From positions 1 to 5,674 of the forward strand of contig JALWQP010000072.1 in assembly GCA_027083045.1 (NCBI GenBank): a DNA stretch of 5,674 bases, written 5' to 3'. A model generated the notes under the pieces. That model ran no database searches and was not told where the DNA came from. It saw nothing but the letters and a program-made list of their open reading frames with translations. This document shows, piece by piece, positions 4,788 to 5,674 of this stretch. Position 1 is the stretch's first letter; each line of letters opens with the position of its first letter. The translations under genes and the position numbers were made by a program. The stretch comes from Desulfurococcales archaeon. GTDB taxonomy: Archaea; Thermoproteota; Thermoprotei_A; Sulfolobales; Desulfurococcaceae.

Positions 4788-5674
4788 GTGCTTGTGGGTA
4801 GGGGTTTCGGGATACTACTTCACGTAACAAGTCTTCCCGGGAAATACTCTGTTGGAGATCTTGGAGAGGAGGCTTACAGGTTCATTGATCTCCTAGCAGA
4901 AATCGGCGCATCTTATTGGCAAATACTCCCACTGAACCCTACCAGCCTTGAAACAGCTAATTCGCCTTACAGTAGTGTATCGTCCTTCGCCGGAAACCCT
5001 CTCTTGATAAACCCTGACATGCTTGCAGAAGAAAATCTTCTAAAGAGTGCCCCAGTGATCTCTAAGGATAACATGTGTAAAAGAAAAGTTTGTTATAAGG
5101 AAGCGTACCGTGAGAAAGAATACTTCCTGAATATGGCGTATCAAGAAGCTGTGAAAGAAGGCCTTTCTAAGCTTCCAGGCTACGAAGACTTTGTCGATGA
5201 GAATAAATACTGGCTCGATGACTACGCCTTGTTCATGTCATTGAAGAAAATTTTGGGAAAACCATGGTATGTATGGCCAGACAGGCTCCGGAGACGCGAT
5301 ATGGAGGCTTTATCCGAGGTGAGGGAAAAACACAGAACGCTGATCGAGTACTATTATTTCGAACAATATGTCTTTGAACGGCAGTGGAAGCATCTGAAGG
5401 ACTACGCGAACAAGAAGGGTATCAATATACTGGGCGATATCCCGATCTATGTCAGCTTGGACAGCGTCGATGTATGGAGCAACCAAGAAATATTTAAGCT
5501 CAGAAGCGATGGGAGGCCAGCGTACGTAAGTGGTGTCCCGCCAGACTATTTTAGCCCTACGGGCCAGTTATGGGGAACACCAGTTTATGATTGGGAAAAA
5601 CTAAGAAGTACTGGGTTCAAGTGGTGGATCGAAAGGCTTAGGAGAATGAATGACCTATATGATCTGATAAGGAT
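4788..5674 (+). CDS. malQ: 4-alpha-glucanotransferase (amylomaltase, GH77), N-terminal part, 3' edge cut
   Basis: The enzyme moves alpha-1,4-glucan chains from one maltodextrin to another in the cytosol, in glycogen, starch or maltodextrin turnover. About 295 of the usual roughly 500 residues are present. Numbered from GTG 4788, the GH77 landmarks are GILLHVTSLPG (8-18), GASYWQILPLNP, SPYSSVSSFAGNPLL (59-73), WLDDYALFMSLK, GDIPIYVSLDSVDVW (216-230), and VSGVPPDYFSPTGQLWG (247-263) running into TPVYDW. The frame ends in YDLIR, just where relatives continue with IDHFRG and its nucleophile aspartate, so the catalytic residues lie outside the window. Upstream in frame are a TAA at 4782 and GTG codons at 4785, 4788 and 4794; 4788 is chosen because GGGG lies 7 bases before it. 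There is no ATG option before the conserved start. The gene is separated from copA by about 500 bases and has its own TATA region, so it is likely transcribed alone or with genes to the right. Confidence 0.93.
   Translation, partial: MLVGRGFGILLHVTSLPGKYSVGDLGEEAYRFIDLLAEIGASYWQILPLNPTSLETANSPYSSVSSFAGNPLLINPDMLAEENLLKSAPVISKDNMCKRKVCYKEAYREKEYFLNMAYQEAVKEGLSKLPGYEDFVDENKYWLDDYALFMSLKKILGKPWYVWPDRLRRRDMEALSEVREKHRTLIEYYYFEQYVFERQWKHLKDYANKKGINILGDIPIYVSLDSVDVWSNQEIFKLRSDGRPAYVSGVPPDYFSPTGQLWGTPVYDWEKLRSTGFKWWIERLRRMNDLYDLIR

Noticed and set aside
4585..4830. Minus-strand ORF of 81 codons with a hydrophobic stretch (GGLFILLMMLLFPWLLKLL)
   Set aside because: It starts with TTG inside malQ, overlaps the malQ promoter and start, shows no family pattern, and the Leu-rich stretch can arise from A/T-rich DNA. 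A real small membrane protein starting further inside is not fully excluded.

Overview
The window looks like chromosomal DNA from a hyperthermophilic crenarchaeon, with Desulfurococcales-like the best guess. The reasons are heavy use of AGA/AGG for arginine and ATA for isoleucine, tightly packed genes on one strand, A/T-rich TATA-like boxes about 40-46 bases ahead of starts, G-rich ribosome binding sites, and protein sequences typical of archaea. No tRNA, rRNA, CRISPR array, insertion sequence or integrase was seen. The lineage is an inference from style, not from a marker gene.

Layout, all on the + strand. (1) Positions 1-1241: a NifS/IscS-type PLP-dependent cysteine desulfurase whose start codon almost certainly straddles the left edge of the window. 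(2) 1257-1601: a small GNAT-fold acetyltransferase-like protein 15 bases downstream, probably co-transcribed. (3) 1602-1690: a promoter region with a perfect tandem 8-base repeat directly abutting a TATA box, then a strong ribosome binding site. (4) 1691-1855: a 54-residue YHS-domain metal-binding protein. (5) 1882-4290: an 802-residue CopA-like P1B-type copper ATPase. (6) 4291-4787: about 500 bases without a clear gene, holding weak hairpins, T-runs, TATA-like boxes and a possible 44-residue ORF. (7) 4788 to the right edge: the N-terminal 295 residues of a GH77 4-alpha-glucanotransferase (MalQ), cut just before the expected catalytic aspartate.

The functional core is the YHS protein plus CopA pair. 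It looks like a compact copper-handling operon in which the YHS metal-binding domain, often fused to P1B ATPases, is a separate small protein that may pass metal to the pump or buffer it. The desulfurase/GNAT pair upstream has no obvious link to copper beyond sulfur and metal chemistry, and MalQ is an unrelated carbohydrate gene.

No wholly new system is evident. The points most worth a second look are the tandem repeat at the copper operon promoter, non-canonical residues in both CopA and the desulfurase, and the possible micro-ORFs in the 4291-4787 gap.
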